Assembly: GCF_000255115.2 (NCBI RefSeq)
Contig: NC_018068.1
Location: forward strand, 124,001 to 188,000
Direction of reading: 5' to 3'
Origin: Desulfosporosinus acidiphilus SJ4
Lineage (GTDB): Bacteria; Bacillota; Desulfitobacteriia; Desulfitobacteriales; Desulfitobacteriaceae
Length of the DNA: 64,000 bases
The position numbers and the translations under genes were made by a program. A model generated the notes under the pieces. That model was not told the origin of the DNA. It made no database searches and saw nothing but the letters and a program-made list of their open reading frames with translations. Below, in pieces: positions 53,868 to 62,890 of this stretch. The stretch's first letter is position 1; each line of letters begins with the position of its first letter.

Positions 53868-55750
53868 GGGGCCGTTGCAAAACGAACTAAAATAGTTCGC
53901 AAGCAACGGCCCTTTTTCTTACTAAAAATAGAAAACTGCGGGTCCCAAAGAACTCGCAGTTAGCGTATAATTTAAGTTATGCTAAAAACCAAATTACACA
54001 CTAAGAATTATAACGAATTAGGTGGACACTATCAATTAGCTTTGCCATTTAATTTTAACGTGTTAATACCAGAGGATGACTCCGTTCGACTACTAAGCCA
54101 CATTTTGGAGGGATTAAATTACGAAGCGTTGTATAAGGCCTACTCTTCCACTGGAAGAAAACCGGTAGTCGAACCCAAAATCCTGTTTAAAGTATTGACC
54201 TATGCCTATATGAATAACATTTACTCCAGCCGAAAAATTGAAGTCGCCTGTAAAAGAGACATTAACTTCATGTGGTTATTGGCAGGATGCAAAGCACCTG
54301 ACCACAGCACCATTGCTCGATTCCGAAAAGACTATCTGAAGGAAGCCATAGAAGACCTCTTTTTCCAAATGGTAAAGCATTTACATGAGCTTGGTGAAGT
54401 AGAGTTTAAGAACCTCTTTGTCGATGGAACAAAAATTGAAGCCAGTGCTAACCGTTATACCTTTGTCTGGAAAAAAGTCGTTAACAAAAATGAGGCAAAG
54501 ATGTTCTTGAAAATTCAGTCTTGTCTTGAGGAGATCAATTTGACCTATTTAAAGGACTTCAACGTAACCAAAGAGACGTTACTTAAGGATCTTAAGACTG
54601 CTATCTCTTACCTAGAAGAAAAATGTCAGCAAGAGCAGATTGAATTTGTTCACGGTATTGGAAAACGGAAATCAAAGCTGCAGAAATTTATAGAAAGCCT
54701 GAAGGAATTCTATACCCGGCAAGAAAAGTACAATGCACATCACCAATTCTTCGAAGGAAGAAATAGCTACTCTAAGACCGATCCTGATGCAACGTTCATG
54801 CATATGAAAGATGATCATATGCGCAATGCTCAGTTAAAGCCGGCTTACAATGTCCAGATTGGCGTGGAAAGCGAATATGTAACAGGGGTTGGGATCTTCC
54901 AGGATCGTAACGACATAGCCACATTAATTCCTTTTTTAAACATGCTTGAATCAAAACTACAGGCGCATTATGAGAATGTTACCGCAGACTCTGGTTATGA
55001 GAGCGAAGAGAACTATCTTTATCTCGAAGGAAAACATCAGACCTGCTACATAAAGCCACAGACCTATGAACAATGGAAAAAGAAGAGCTTCAAAAAAGAT
55101 ATTAGTAAGCGAGAAAACATGGCTTACAATGCGGAAATCGATGAATACACGTGTCATAATGGAAAACAACTCAAACCCGTTGGAATCACTCATCGAACAT
55201 CAGCAACCGGTTACCAGTCCGAAATAACAGTCTATGAATGTGAAGACTGCAGTGACTGTCCGTGTAAAAGTCGCTGTACAAAAGCTAAAGGCAATCGACG
55301 AATGCAAGTATCCAAAACGTTTGTGGCCAAACGCCAGATCTCGTATAGAAACATCACAACCAAAGAAGGAATACTGCTAAGAGTAAATCGGTCCATACAG
55401 GTTGAAGGAGCCTTTGGGGTCCTCAAAAATGACTATAACTTCAACCGCTTTCTAACACGAGGCAAAAACAGTGTGAAAACTGAATTTATGCTGCTGTGTT
55501 TTGGGTATAACGTGAATAAACTTCACTCTAAAATACAAAATGAACGAATTGGGAAACCCCTTCATCCACTAAAAACCGCATAAAAAGGAGAGAAAAACGG
55601 CCTAATCCTGAAGGCTTATTTTGTTATACTCAAATTTAAGAAGAAAGTAGAGATTAAGCATTTCAATCAAACCAATAAATATCTTTCAAGGGAAAAAGAA
55701 AAAGGGAGCATCGCTTGCTACTTTAGAAAAGTAGTTTTGCGACACCTCCT
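53868..55750 (+). mobile_element. IS1182-family insertion sequence
   Basis: The left end GGGGCCGTTGCAAAAC (53868-53883) and the reverse complement of the right end AGGAGGTGTCGCAAAAC (55734-55750) are related imperfect inverted repeats. Each end also folds on itself: GTTGCAAAACGAACT with AGTTCGCAAGCAAC on the left, ACTACTTT/AAAGTAG on the right, both followed inwards by CCCTTTTTCTT. The left hairpin resembles a terminator. A target duplication could not be confirmed. Confidence 0.82.
53979..55583 (+). CDS. IS1182-family transposase
   Basis: A 534-residue DDE transposase. The N-terminal DUF772-type domain includes FKVLTYAYMNNIYSSRKIE and APDHSTIARFRKDYL; the catalytic domain has NLFVDGTKIEASANRYTFVW (first Asp), VTADSGYESEENYLYLEG (second Asp) and VEGAFGVLKNDYNFNRFLTR (Glu). 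A cysteine cluster CEDCSDCPCKSRC precedes the last motif. The frame is intact, so the element may be mobile. Confidence 0.95.
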   Translation: MLKTKLHTKNYNELGGHYQLALPFNFNVLIPEDDSVRLLSHILEGLNYEALYKAYSSTGRKPVVEPKILFKVLTYAYMNNIYSSRKIEVACKRDINFMWLLAGCKAPDHSTIARFRKDYLKEAIEDLFFQMVKHLHELGEVEFKNLFVDGTKIEASANRYTFVWKKVVNKNEAKMFLKIQSCLEEINLTYLKDFNVTKETLLKDLKTAISYLEEKCQQEQIEFVHGIGKRKSKLQKFIESLKEFYTRQEKYNAHHQFFEGRNSYSKTDPDATFMHMKDDHMRNAQLKPAYNVQIGVESEYVTGVGIFQDRNDIATLIPFLNMLESKLQAHYENVTADSGYESEENYLYLEGKHQTCYIKPQTYEQWKKKSFKKDISKRENMAYNAEIDEYTCHNGKQLKPVGITHRTSATGYQSEITVYECEDCSDCPCKSRCTKAKGNRRMQVSKTFVAKRQISYRNITTKEGILLRVNRSIQVEGAFGVLKNDYNFNRFLTRGKNSVKTEFMLLCFGYNVNKLHSKIQNERIGKPLHPLKTA

Positions 55751-55811
55751 TGTAAAAGCTAATTAAGAAGAAATATTCTAGCTACCTCTCTTTAAATTCA
55801 TATATTATTAA

Positions 55812-55988
55812 TTAATTACTTGAAATGCATTTTTTAGGACAAGCAAGTTGACATGCACCGCAGTCAACACAACCAGATTCCTTGATTGTTCTCTTTCTAT
55901 CTTTCTCTTCTGTGATACATCCAATAATGCATACTCGTTGGCAAGTTCCACAACCTACACAATCTGATTTATTAATTTTTCTAGGCAT
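55812..55988 (-). CDS. 2[4Fe-4S] ferredoxin-like protein
   Basis: A 58-residue ferredoxin too short for usual gene filters. It has two cysteine clusters, CVGCGTCQRVCIIGC and CVDCGACQLACPKKC; the second is a classical CxxCxxCxxxCP motif, and the first has Gly in place of Pro after a changed spacing. AAGGAAAAG precedes ATG 55988. It lies 21 bp downstream of the flavin-binding protein gene on the same strand, so the two probably form an operon controlled from the palindrome at 56406-56440 and the divergent Rrf2 gene. Confidence 0.85.
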   Translation of the reverse strand: MPRKINKSDCVGCGTCQRVCIIGCITEEKDRKRTIKESGCVDCGACQLACPKKCISSN

Positions 55989-56009
55989 AATTTTCTTTTC
56001 CTTAAAAAA

Positions 56010-56381
56010 TTATAATGTTTGTTTACAAGAAGTAACTGTAATTTCTAATGTTCTTGTAAGGAATGGACACTTTTCTTTCATCATCTTAAAGTTATCTCCA
56101 TCTTTTAGGAATTTGGCAGTTCCTTCAAGTAAAAATCCAGTTCCCATATATTTGTAGCCCATTACTTCCTTACTACCAAGAGTCAATTTAACTTTAGGGT
56201 TAGCATTAATATTTTCTTCTGTTTTAATCATAGCAGCTGCAGGAATTAAAATTTTATTTCCTTCGACGATAATTAAATAACTGTTCCATGTATTAGAGAC
56301 ATGAGCTTCATCATTTGAACAGGTTACAATAGAAACTACACCTTCATGATTTAGGACTTCAAAAAATTTTTCTGTAAACAT
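56010..56381 (-). CDS. Pyridoxamine 5'-phosphate oxidase-like FMN-binding protein
   Basis: A 123-residue split-barrel flavoprotein of the PNPOx-like superfamily. FFEVLNHEGVVSIVTCSND is the typical first strand pair and MIKTEENINANPKVKLTLGS the flavin-contact region. ATG 56381 with GAGGGA is preferred to ATG 56402. Small members of this group reduce or bind flavin or F420-like cofactors or sense redox state; the substrate cannot be told. A ferredoxin gene follows on the same strand, and an Rrf2 regulator is divergent. Confidence 0.85.
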   Translation of the reverse strand: MFTEKFFEVLNHEGVVSIVTCSNDEAHVSNTWNSYLIIVEGNKILIPAAAMIKTEENINANPKVKLTLGSKEVMGYKYMGTGFLLEGTAKFLKDGDNFKMMKEKCPFLTRTLEITVTSCKQTL

Positions 56382-56405
56382 TTCATATTCCCTCTTTCTC
56401 AAAAT

Positions 56406-56440
56406 ATGGATAACAACTATCGTCGATAAACATTATCCAT
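56406..56440. promoter_or_regulatory. 35 bp palindromic operator between flavoprotein and Rrf2 genes
   Basis: ATGGATAA and TTATCCAT form the outer arms, TATCG and CGATA the inner arms around a central T. It starts 25 bp upstream of the flavoprotein start codon and, on the minus strand, lies just downstream of a candidate promoter (TTGACA at 56468-56473, TACTCT at 17 bp), where a bound repressor would block transcription. Rrf2 as the ligand is an inference. Confidence 0.7.
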
Positions 56441-56564
56441 AAAGAGAGTATAATTTTTATCCCTTTTTGTCAATAGAAATATTTTATAAAAGAGTATATA
56501 TTTAATGCTGTATGAGAGGTTATTATCATAAAGCAACAGATAATACATCAAAGGAGTACGAAAA

Positions 56565-57068
56565 ATGAAATTTTCAGTAGGAGTAGAATATGCAATACAT
56601 TGCTTATTATACATGGTAAATGCAGAAGAAGGTAAATCTGTGGGAATAAGGGATTTAGCGACATTTCAAGGTATCTCGGAAACTTATTTATCAAAAATAT
56701 ATGCAAAATTAAGTAAGTCAGGAATTATAAAATCTATACCAGGTGTAAAAGGTGGTTATGCACTAGCTCGTAATGCAGAAGAAATAACATTTTGGGATGT
56801 TGTTGAAGCAGTAGAAGGAAGTGAACCATTTTTTCAGTGTGCAGAAATACGACAAAATAATATATTATTAGACAAAGACAATTTACCAGATACATATACC
56901 AAATGTCCTTGTTTAATAAAAGTTGTAATGTCAGAAGCAGAAGATGAAATGAGAAAATATTTAAGTAATAAGACATTGGCCTGGCTATATGATGAGGTAT
57001 ATAACAAAATACTTCCGAAGGAAATGAGAAATGCAACAATTGAATGGTTTAGTAATGCGAGGAAGTAG
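56565..57068 (+). CDS. Rrf2 family transcriptional regulator
   Basis: A 167-residue winged-helix regulator. MKFSVGVEYAIHCLLYMVN, GISETYLSKIYAKLSKSGII and PGVKGGYALARNAEEITFWDVVEAVEG (in parts) match the Rrf2/IscR DNA-binding domain. Three cysteines (FFQCAEIR and TKCPCLIK) lie in the C-terminal sensing loop, so a 2Fe-2S or nitric-oxide/redox-responsive cofactor is likely, though the spacing differs from IscR. CAAAGGAG precedes ATG 56565. It is divergent from the flavoprotein-ferredoxin pair and is the likely controller. Confidence 0.9.
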   Translation: MKFSVGVEYAIHCLLYMVNAEEGKSVGIRDLATFQGISETYLSKIYAKLSKSGIIKSIPGVKGGYALARNAEEITFWDVVEAVEGSEPFFQCAEIRQNNILLDKDNLPDTYTKCPCLIKVVMSEAEDEMRKYLSNKTLAWLYDEVYNKILPKEMRNATIEWFSNARK

Positions 57069-57091
57069 TTGATAAGGTGAACTACACCATG

Positions 57092-57125
57092 GCTAACTTG
57101 AACAAAGTTAGTTCGCATTTTTCTT
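57092..57125 (+). terminator. Hairpin terminator after the Rrf2 gene
   Basis: CTAACTT/AAAGTTAG with a short GAAC loop, followed by TTCGCATTTTTCTT. Confidence 0.65.
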
Positions 57126-57209
57126 AATTCGCGACACAAAGAGTAGGATAATTAAGAGTTGGGGTAAATAGGGTTTGTCAAATATGTTTGGAGTTTAAGG
57201 AGAGAAGCA

Positions 57210-57953
57210 ATGAAAATTAAAACTTCATTTGCCACTTTGCTCATTATTATAGTCCTTCTAACTCCAGCCATTACTGCGAAAATGGTCATGGTAGATAATG
57301 GAACAATAACAAAAATTGCTGAACCATTTAGACCAATTGCGGTAAAGTTAACAGAGAACAGCAAATTCCCAATTTATCTACCAAGTTATTTACCTCCTCT
57401 TAATCGAGGAGAGGATTGGATTATTAAACCAGAAATAAACAATAACTCTTTTTCAATAGAAATTGACCAGCATGAATTTGGGGATAGGAATGGTGCTGGT
57501 ATGTATGATGGGGCACTTTTCAGTAACGTTGGGAACCCTCCAGAATCGCCGCTAGAAAATCAGTTTGTCAGCGAAAAAACAGAGGTAAAAAGCATCAACC
57601 TTCCTAATGGAATCACGGGAAAGGAATATATTATGGAACAAGGTGCGGATAAGGGGATCTCATGGGAAGTTGGCCAGTGGAGCTATTTTGTGGCAACTCA
57701 ACCAGACAGTGAAGTAAGTAGTGCTAAAGATTACGCCTTGCAAATCATTAAAACTATTGGATTAAACGGACTAGCCCTTTCGGATTCTCCAGGGAATTTA
57801 TATTTCTTCTATCTCAATCACACTTTCACAGAAATCTACTGGAAGGTTAATGACTCAGTATGGTATCAGTTAGTTTGGCAGCATGACCCATGTGAAGCCA
57901 TTAAGATTCTGCGGAGCATGAATTATATGAAAATTGGAATTGGCGAAAAGTAA
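57210..57953 (+). CDS. Exported protein of unknown function
   Basis: A 247-residue protein with an N-terminal signal or anchor (KIKTSFATLLIIIVLLTPAITA) and no lipobox. The mature part contains PIYLPSYLPPLNRGEDWIIK and LPNGITGKEYIMEQGADKG, reminiscent of the DUF4367-type domain found in exported and anti-sigma-linked proteins of Firmicutes; that link is a guess. TTTAAGGAGAG precedes ATG 57210. Followed by a long inverted repeat. Confidence 0.7.
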   Translation: MKIKTSFATLLIIIVLLTPAITAKMVMVDNGTITKIAEPFRPIAVKLTENSKFPIYLPSYLPPLNRGEDWIIKPEINNNSFSIEIDQHEFGDRNGAGMYDGALFSNVGNPPESPLENQFVSEKTEVKSINLPNGITGKEYIMEQGADKGISWEVGQWSYFVATQPDSEVSSAKDYALQIIKTIGLNGLALSDSPGNLYFFYLNHTFTEIYWKVNDSVWYQLVWQHDPCEAIKILRSMNYMKIGIGEK

Positions 57954-58003
57954 CCAATAGGTAAAGAATGATGCAGTTCATGTAGGGTTAAATTGTAATT
58001 TCC

Positions 58004-58071
58004 ATTGGTAATATAAAAGCACAAGTAAACGATCCGTATGGGTTGGATGCTTGTGCTTTTATATTACCAAT
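58004..58071. repeat. 68 bp inverted repeat with perfect 22 bp arms
   Basis: ATTGGTAATATAAAAGCACAAG (58004-58025, quoted in two halves ATTGGTAATAT and AAAAGCACAAG) is exactly complementary to 58050-58071. The 24 nt between contains a further ATCC/GGAT pairing. No T-tail follows, so it is either a bidirectional terminator or a MITE-like palindrome. Confidence 0.85.
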
Positions 58072-58238
58072 TAGAAGTTGATTTCCCTGTCAAATTAATA
58101 AGGTTGACAATCCACCTCTAAATGAACTCATTCGGGCATCATTGTCATTTCCAGTTTTGTTTAATGCAAAATTTGGAAGGTAAAAGAGGAATATTGCGAA
58201 ATATATGGAATTTAAATAATAGTAATGTCCCCAGTTGG

Positions 58239-58636
58239 CTGCATATTCCGCTTTCTCAAGATACCTCAACCGGCGAAGTTGAACACCTGCGCCGCATAAG
58301 TTTGACAGTGTCGCCGGTAGGGTTGAACATTGAAGTAGGTGCCTTCCAATGGCATCGTACATAAGCACTTACTCTTCCCGGAAAACCTGATAAGCGATAA
58401 ACCTCGGGTTCGGGCAGAGCCCGATGAGCCAAAGGCTCCTGTGCTACTGTCAAACCTCAGAATCTCGCGGTAGGTAATTGGTTATATTGATGACCTCCCT
58501 ATGGTCACGCATTCGTGTATAAAATCATAGTACCGTGTATATAGTGTTCAACGGCACCGGTAACCGTGTTCAATCTCGGCGGCGGAAATGTTCAACTCGT
58601 GCGGTCGAGGTGTTCAATCTTACGCGGAATATTCAG
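58239..58636. mobile_element. Non-autonomous IS21-like element with 22 bp-period iterons
   Basis: Outer motifs CTGCATATTCCGC (58239-58251) and GCGGAATATTCAG (58624-58636) are inverted with 12 of 13 matches. Inside the left end TTGAACA, TTTGACA and TTGAACA lie at 58279, 58301 and 58323; inside the right end TGTTCAA lies at 58545, 58567, 58589 and 58611. All intervals are exactly 22 bp and the two arrays are inverted to each other. The centre has hairpins TCGGGC/GCCCGA and GAGCC/GGCTC (about 58407-58438) and no ORF. The layout resembles IS21-type ends with the transposase genes missing. Confidence 0.75.
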
Positions 58637-59122
58637 TTGGCTTGACTTTAATTGCCGTATATTGAAGAATTGAGGCGAAAATAGTGAACTATCATCTTAG
58701 TATAATTGACGTTCTCAAAGCATGGTTTTTTCCGATTAATTTAATGTCAATTCTAGTTACTATTATTATCATATTGGCATCAATAAACGCTAGCAAGAAG
58801 GCATATCGTGATAGAGGAACACCAATGTTTCTTAAAAGTATTATCATTTTTTTGGCATTAATAGCTATTCCTGTGTTCCTTGTCGGTTCGGAATATGGCT
58901 CGGGATGGCAATTGCAAGGCGAAGAGTTATTACTTAAAGCCCCTCCATCTAACTCATCTATCAATTTGAAATCAACAAGGATAGCTTTGCTGTCTGGCTC
59001 CATCTCCAGTCAATGGACACCTGAATCAAGAACAATGGGGGTAGGAATAGCTGGTCTTGGCACAGGGTCATTTACTTTGAAGAACGGAAAGAATGCAGTG
59101 GTATTCTCATATTTACCTGTAA

Positions 59123-61125
59123 CCCGAGTTTGGCGACATTTTTTACCAGTACTGGACGTAGCAAGGCTTTAGACCATGTGTAAATTAATTTTTGTCACTA
59201 CAACGTGTTTTTCAGTAAGAAATCATCAAATTGGTTGATCACTTTTGGTTTCATCATTTTTTCGCAATGAAACAATTTGACCCATTGTTCCTGCTGTTCC
59301 GTCATCTCCGTAATAGTTAGAGAACGTTGGGTAGAGCTTTTTAAGCCAACCTGATTTAATTGACAACTGCTTACCTGCCTTAGTAGCTCTTCAGATGATA
59401 GTGCGATTCCTGAATTCCTGAGGATTATCTCGATTGAGTTTATCAGCAAGTAAGCTATAATGCATATGCTCACATGGGCTTTTACACGTTCTGGCCGTGT
59501 CAAATAGATAGGGCGTAGAGCAAGCTGTGATTTCATCTCGCGGAAAGCTTCTTCAATCTTATTTTTCTCTCGATACTTTTGAATCACATCCCTTTGTGGT
59601 ATGTTCAAATCGTTCGTAATAAAACAGGTTATTCCGTCCAATCGCCTTTTCTGCTGTTCCTTGTTCTTATCAATCTCGGCCGATAATCGGAAAGATTGTA
59701 CAATTCGTGTCGTCTTATCACTTTTAGTTACTGTCAGTTCAATAGGCGTAACAGTCACGAGAAGTACCGATTTGAGTTTTCGTTTAGCAATCATTGTCTT
59801 GATATCTCGCTCAATCGTTTCCTTATTACGCGACTTTTTGGCAACCGCCAGACTGTCATTTTTCTCCGTGATCCAAGCCATGGCCTGAGCTACTCGCTTT
59901 TCTCTTGATTCAATGTCCTCATAAAATCGAGTAACATCAAAAGAGAAAATGAATCGGCGCTGATCAATTTGCCCCTCACGTGTATAAAAAAACTGATTTT
60001 CATCCGTTGGCTGAAATTCATGAAGTGCTAGTATCTGCTCATAATCATCTTTTGAAGCAGGCTCTGGCATGAATTCGTTGAATAGCGAGTGGCTAGCCAT
60101 CTCATCCTTGTCCATTGCCGACAAATAGGTGAGTTCTTGCCGTTCAAGAAGGTTTAAATGATCATCGGACACCATGCCTCGATCAAATACAAGATGACAT
60201 CGAGTCAAACCAAATCGTTTTTTCAATTCTTTGACCACGTCAGGCAGCGTGGTGACGTCCTGAGTGTTACCTTCAAGCACCTTCCAATAGAAAGGAGAAC
60301 CAAGAGGAGTAACCATTAATGCGATTACAATTTGTTGCAAGTCGGGGCGGTGATCTCTCGAATAACCCAGCTTGGCAATAACACATTTGCTACCTTCCAA
60401 ATAAGTTGAAGTAATGTCATAGAAAAAGCCTTCCCCGACTGAAGGATCAAACTGCAGAAGTTGCTGATAGAGATGAGCCTGTAAGGCAGATTCCCGCTTG
60501 TTCAGATCATCTAATTCACGATAAACAGCAAAATCAGAAGGTTTGGCTGAACTACGGTGTATTGCTGGTAAAACCGTATCTTGAACCCACTCCATGACAT
60601 GGATTTTACTTCGAGGTTCTATACAACGATTGAGGACCATCGCTTCTGTAAGCAAGCCATTAGAGAAAAAGCGATGCAAGTTGAATTTCTCCCACAGCGA
60701 ATGTAATAGAAGGATGGGTAGAAACATCCAATGCTTTGTGACTACGATATCGGAACTCTTAGTAAGGGAAAGATCAGCATCCTGCTGAACCTGAAGAATC
60801 ATTTTCATCCTTGTGGCATCCTCGTCGGATAAAACACCAAGGTTTTGAATGAGACGGTGCTTGGGTTTTCCATCTTTATCTCGATAAGAAGCAACAATTT
60901 TGTAGTAACTGTAGGTTTTGCCTTCTTTTTTAATGGTAACTTTCTTTAGAAACATTTGTAGCCTCCAAGAGCAATATATTAGGACTACAAATATTATATC
61001 ACAAATACCTATAATTAGGTATATTTTTGATTTATTTTGCTAATTATTTAGGACTACATATTTAGAGGTGAGGCCTGAATCCCTTGCGCCGCAAGGGATT
61101 GGAAATATATGTCGCCAAACTCGGG
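59123..61125 (-). mobile_element. IS1634-type (IS4 superfamily) insertion sequence
   Basis: Terminal inverted repeats CCCGAGTTTGGCGACAT (59123-59139) and ATGTCGCCAAACTCGGG (61109-61125) are perfect over 17 bp. The flanks carry a 6 bp target duplication, CTGTAA, at 59117-59122 and 61126-61131. The element is 2003 bp. An inner palindrome AATCCCTTGCG/CGCAAGGGATT lies near the right end (61079-61101). Confidence 0.95.
59198..60955 (-). CDS. IS1634-family transposase
   Basis: A 585-residue DDE transposase. The N-terminal part VTIKKEGKTYSYYKIVASYR and HRLIQNLGVLSDEDA is typical. Catalytic segments visible are FFYDITSTYLEG (first Asp), CHLVFDRGMVSDDHLN (second Asp) and YREKNKIEEAFREMKSQL, the Y-(2)-R-(3)-E-(6)-K signature with the glutamate. 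The frame is intact and ends match, so the copy is probably recent. It starts at ATG 60955, about 170 bp from the right end. Confidence 0.95.
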   Translation of the reverse strand: MFLKKVTIKKEGKTYSYYKIVASYRDKDGKPKHRLIQNLGVLSDEDATRMKMILQVQQDADLSLTKSSDIVVTKHWMFLPILLLHSLWEKFNLHRFFSNGLLTEAMVLNRCIEPRSKIHVMEWVQDTVLPAIHRSSAKPSDFAVYRELDDLNKRESALQAHLYQQLLQFDPSVGEGFFYDITSTYLEGSKCVIAKLGYSRDHRPDLQQIVIALMVTPLGSPFYWKVLEGNTQDVTTLPDVVKELKKRFGLTRCHLVFDRGMVSDDHLNLLERQELTYLSAMDKDEMASHSLFNEFMPEPASKDDYEQILALHEFQPTDENQFFYTREGQIDQRRFIFSFDVTRFYEDIESREKRVAQAMAWITEKNDSLAVAKKSRNKETIERDIKTMIAKRKLKSVLLVTVTPIELTVTKSDKTTRIVQSFRLSAEIDKNKEQQKRRLDGITCFITNDLNIPQRDVIQKYREKNKIEEAFREMKSQLALRPIYLTRPERVKAHVSICIIAYLLINSIEIILRNSGIALSSEELLRQVSSCQLNQVGLKSSTQRSLTITEMTEQQEQWVKLFHCEKMMKPKVINQFDDFLLKNTL

Positions 61126-61453
61126 CTGTAAATGAGTTAATGGTTTTGGAAAGTGAAAATAAATATTACGTAATAACGTATCCTGGAGTCCAAGAACTGT
61201 ACAAGGAACTAACATCACGTGGCGTAAAAGTGGGGCTAGATTAAAACTGGTTAATTATAAAAGAATCTACGAAAAATTGGCAAAGCCTAACTTTCCTCCG
61301 AATCGTGGTTGATGAAGAACATAGCGAGGTTATATGTCTATAATACCTGTACCTATCAGAGGGTTTTGAGCGTATATTTTAGTGTTACTTGCTAATTGAA
61401 CTTCCGCTAATTCTTATTTGCAACCAAATGTAGGATAAAATGAGGCGAAAATT

Positions 61454-62275
61454 ATGTTCTCAAAATTCAATAAAACATCTGCTAAATGGTCGTTAGCAGT
61501 CCTAGCACTGACACTTGTCATAGGGTGTTCCAGCTTAAGCAATCCAAGCAACCAAAATGACTTAGTCAGTAATAATAATAGTCAACCCAGTAACTCTAAC
61601 GCTCACCAGAGCCAACCTAATAATACTGCTTCTAGCGAGTCAAACGTTCCGACTGGTCAATCGTCTTCTAATGTACAAAGAAGTATTGAAACCCCTCGTG
61701 GTTTGATATGGAATCCCAGACCCGCAATGAATAACAACAATTCCCCTGTGCCGCCGCTGGTTACTCCATTTTCCTTGTATCTAAGCCCAAGTAACAGCAA
61801 GCAATTACAAACGTCATCTGCCGAGACAATTCTGACTTTACCATTGACGGAATATACTTCAGCAGGTCAATTCAATGTTTATCTAAACAATTATTTCTTC
61901 AGCGATAATTGGATTATCTATTCTATATTTCTTATGAATCCAGGAATGGTTCAACCTTATAGCAACCAATTACGGGCAGTAAATATTGATAGCAAAAAAG
62001 ATATCTTACTCACAAACTTTTATGATGCAGGTGGGGATTTCTTTTCAATAGCTGTAAAAAATGATTGGATTCTATATTCACAGAAAACTCCAGGTCCTGG
62101 AGTCTCATATGTTAATCAAATAGCTATGTTTAATCTTAACAATGGTCAAAAAATGTCGGTTGACCAAAATGATTTAAAAGTTATCCCTGAAAAGAATGTA
62201 GTAAATTACTCGAAAAATGGCCAGACACTAACCTTTCAACTACAACTGGGTTCAACCACAACCGCATTTGAATAG
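61454..62275 (+). CDS. Lipoprotein of unknown function
   Basis: A 273-residue secreted lipoprotein. A signal peptide ends in the lipobox LVIGC (Cys25). A Ser/Asn/Gln-rich linker of about 55 residues (SNNNSQPSNSNAHQSQPNN) follows, then a beta-rich domain with repeated LYLSP, NVYLNNYFFSDNWIIYSIF and FSIAVKNDWILYSQKT segments, suggestive of beta-propeller blades but unassigned. GAGGCGAAAATT precedes ATG 61454, nearly the same ribosome-site context as the split gene at 58684. 61245-61453 shows no gene. Confidence 0.72.
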   Translation: MFSKFNKTSAKWSLAVLALTLVIGCSSLSNPSNQNDLVSNNNSQPSNSNAHQSQPNNTASSESNVPTGQSSSNVQRSIETPRGLIWNPRPAMNNNNSPVPPLVTPFSLYLSPSNSKQLQTSSAETILTLPLTEYTSAGQFNVYLNNYFFSDNWIIYSIFLMNPGMVQPYSNQLRAVNIDSKKDILLTNFYDAGGDFFSIAVKNDWILYSQKTPGPGVSYVNQIAMFNLNNGQKMSVDQNDLKVIPEKNVVNYSKNGQTLTFQLQLGSTTTAFE

Positions 62276-62503
62276 TGTTTACTTACTTTCAGTTAAGAAA
62301 ATGCCCTTTTATCTTTTATCCCACATTCTAATTGGTACTATATAGCTTCGCCTTCCTTAAGCTGCCAATTATTCTTAAACCCATAATAATGCCCCGCCAT
62401 TCAGTGTTGAAGGCATGAGTAGGGTAATGAGAAATATTGTATTTTAGTAAGGAATATGTAAATAAGTGCACGAAGACATACTAGAATTAACGGAGAAACA
62501 TCT

Positions 62504-62890
62504 ATGGGGCATCTGGGCTTTTCTTATGTTGGATTAATTTTTCTACTGATGTTGACAGTTCCTAACCTGATATGGACAAAGCATCAACCGAAGGAATACA
62601 ACACTCAGAATGAGAATAAAGTATTACTTGTTTTGGAAAGAGTCGGACAAGTTTGTGTCACAAGCACAGCTCTTGTGTTTTCCGACATTAATATTCATAG
62701 TTGGTCGGCTTGGAGCCTCTTGTTGATTGTGGCGGTTGTACCTATGATTCTGTACGAATGTTGGTGGATACGCTACTTCAAAAGTAAAAAGACGTTGAAA
62801 GACTTTTACAATAGTTTTTATGGTATACCTGTTGCAGGTGCGACATTGCCAGTTGTTGCATTCTTTTTCCTCGGGGTTTACGAAAAGTAA
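62504..62890 (+). CDS. Small multi-pass membrane protein (unknown)
   Basis: A 128-residue protein with four hydrophobic segments (about 4-22, 42-60, 67-86 and 106-124) separated by short charged loops such as TKHQPKEYNTQNENK. The start ATG 62504 has only a weak AACGGAG upstream. I do not recognise the family. 62276-62503 contains no gene. Confidence 0.65.
   Translation: MGHLGFSYVGLIFLLMLTVPNLIWTKHQPKEYNTQNENKVLLVLERVGQVCVTSTALVFSDINIHSWSAWSLLLIVAVVPMILYECWWIRYFKSKKTLKDFYNSFYGIPVAGATLPVVAFFFLGVYEK

Larger units (their letters stand above)
58684..61244 (+). pseudogene. Membrane protein gene (PH-like domain) split by an IS1634-type insertion
   Basis: The 5' part (58684-59122) encodes two membrane helices (about residues 16-34 and 49-67) followed by an extracytoplasmic beta-rich domain starting GSGWQLQGEELLLKAP. 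The insertion replaces the true end with a 16-residue read-in to a stop at 59172. Removing 59123-61125 and one copy of the 6 bp duplication restores the frame: LPVNELMVLESENKYYVITY, then PGVQELYKELTSRGVKVGLD and a stop at 61244. The rebuilt protein is about 185 residues and resembles membrane proteins with a bacterial PH-like domain. The start codon is GTG 58684 with GAGGCGAAAAT upstream. Confidence 0.85.

Noticed and set aside
58545-58617. CRISPR or plasmid replication iterons
   Set aside because: Only a 7 bp core repeats at 22 bp period, and a mirrored array lies 215 bp away with inverted outer motifs; this fits transposon ends. No replication gene is present.
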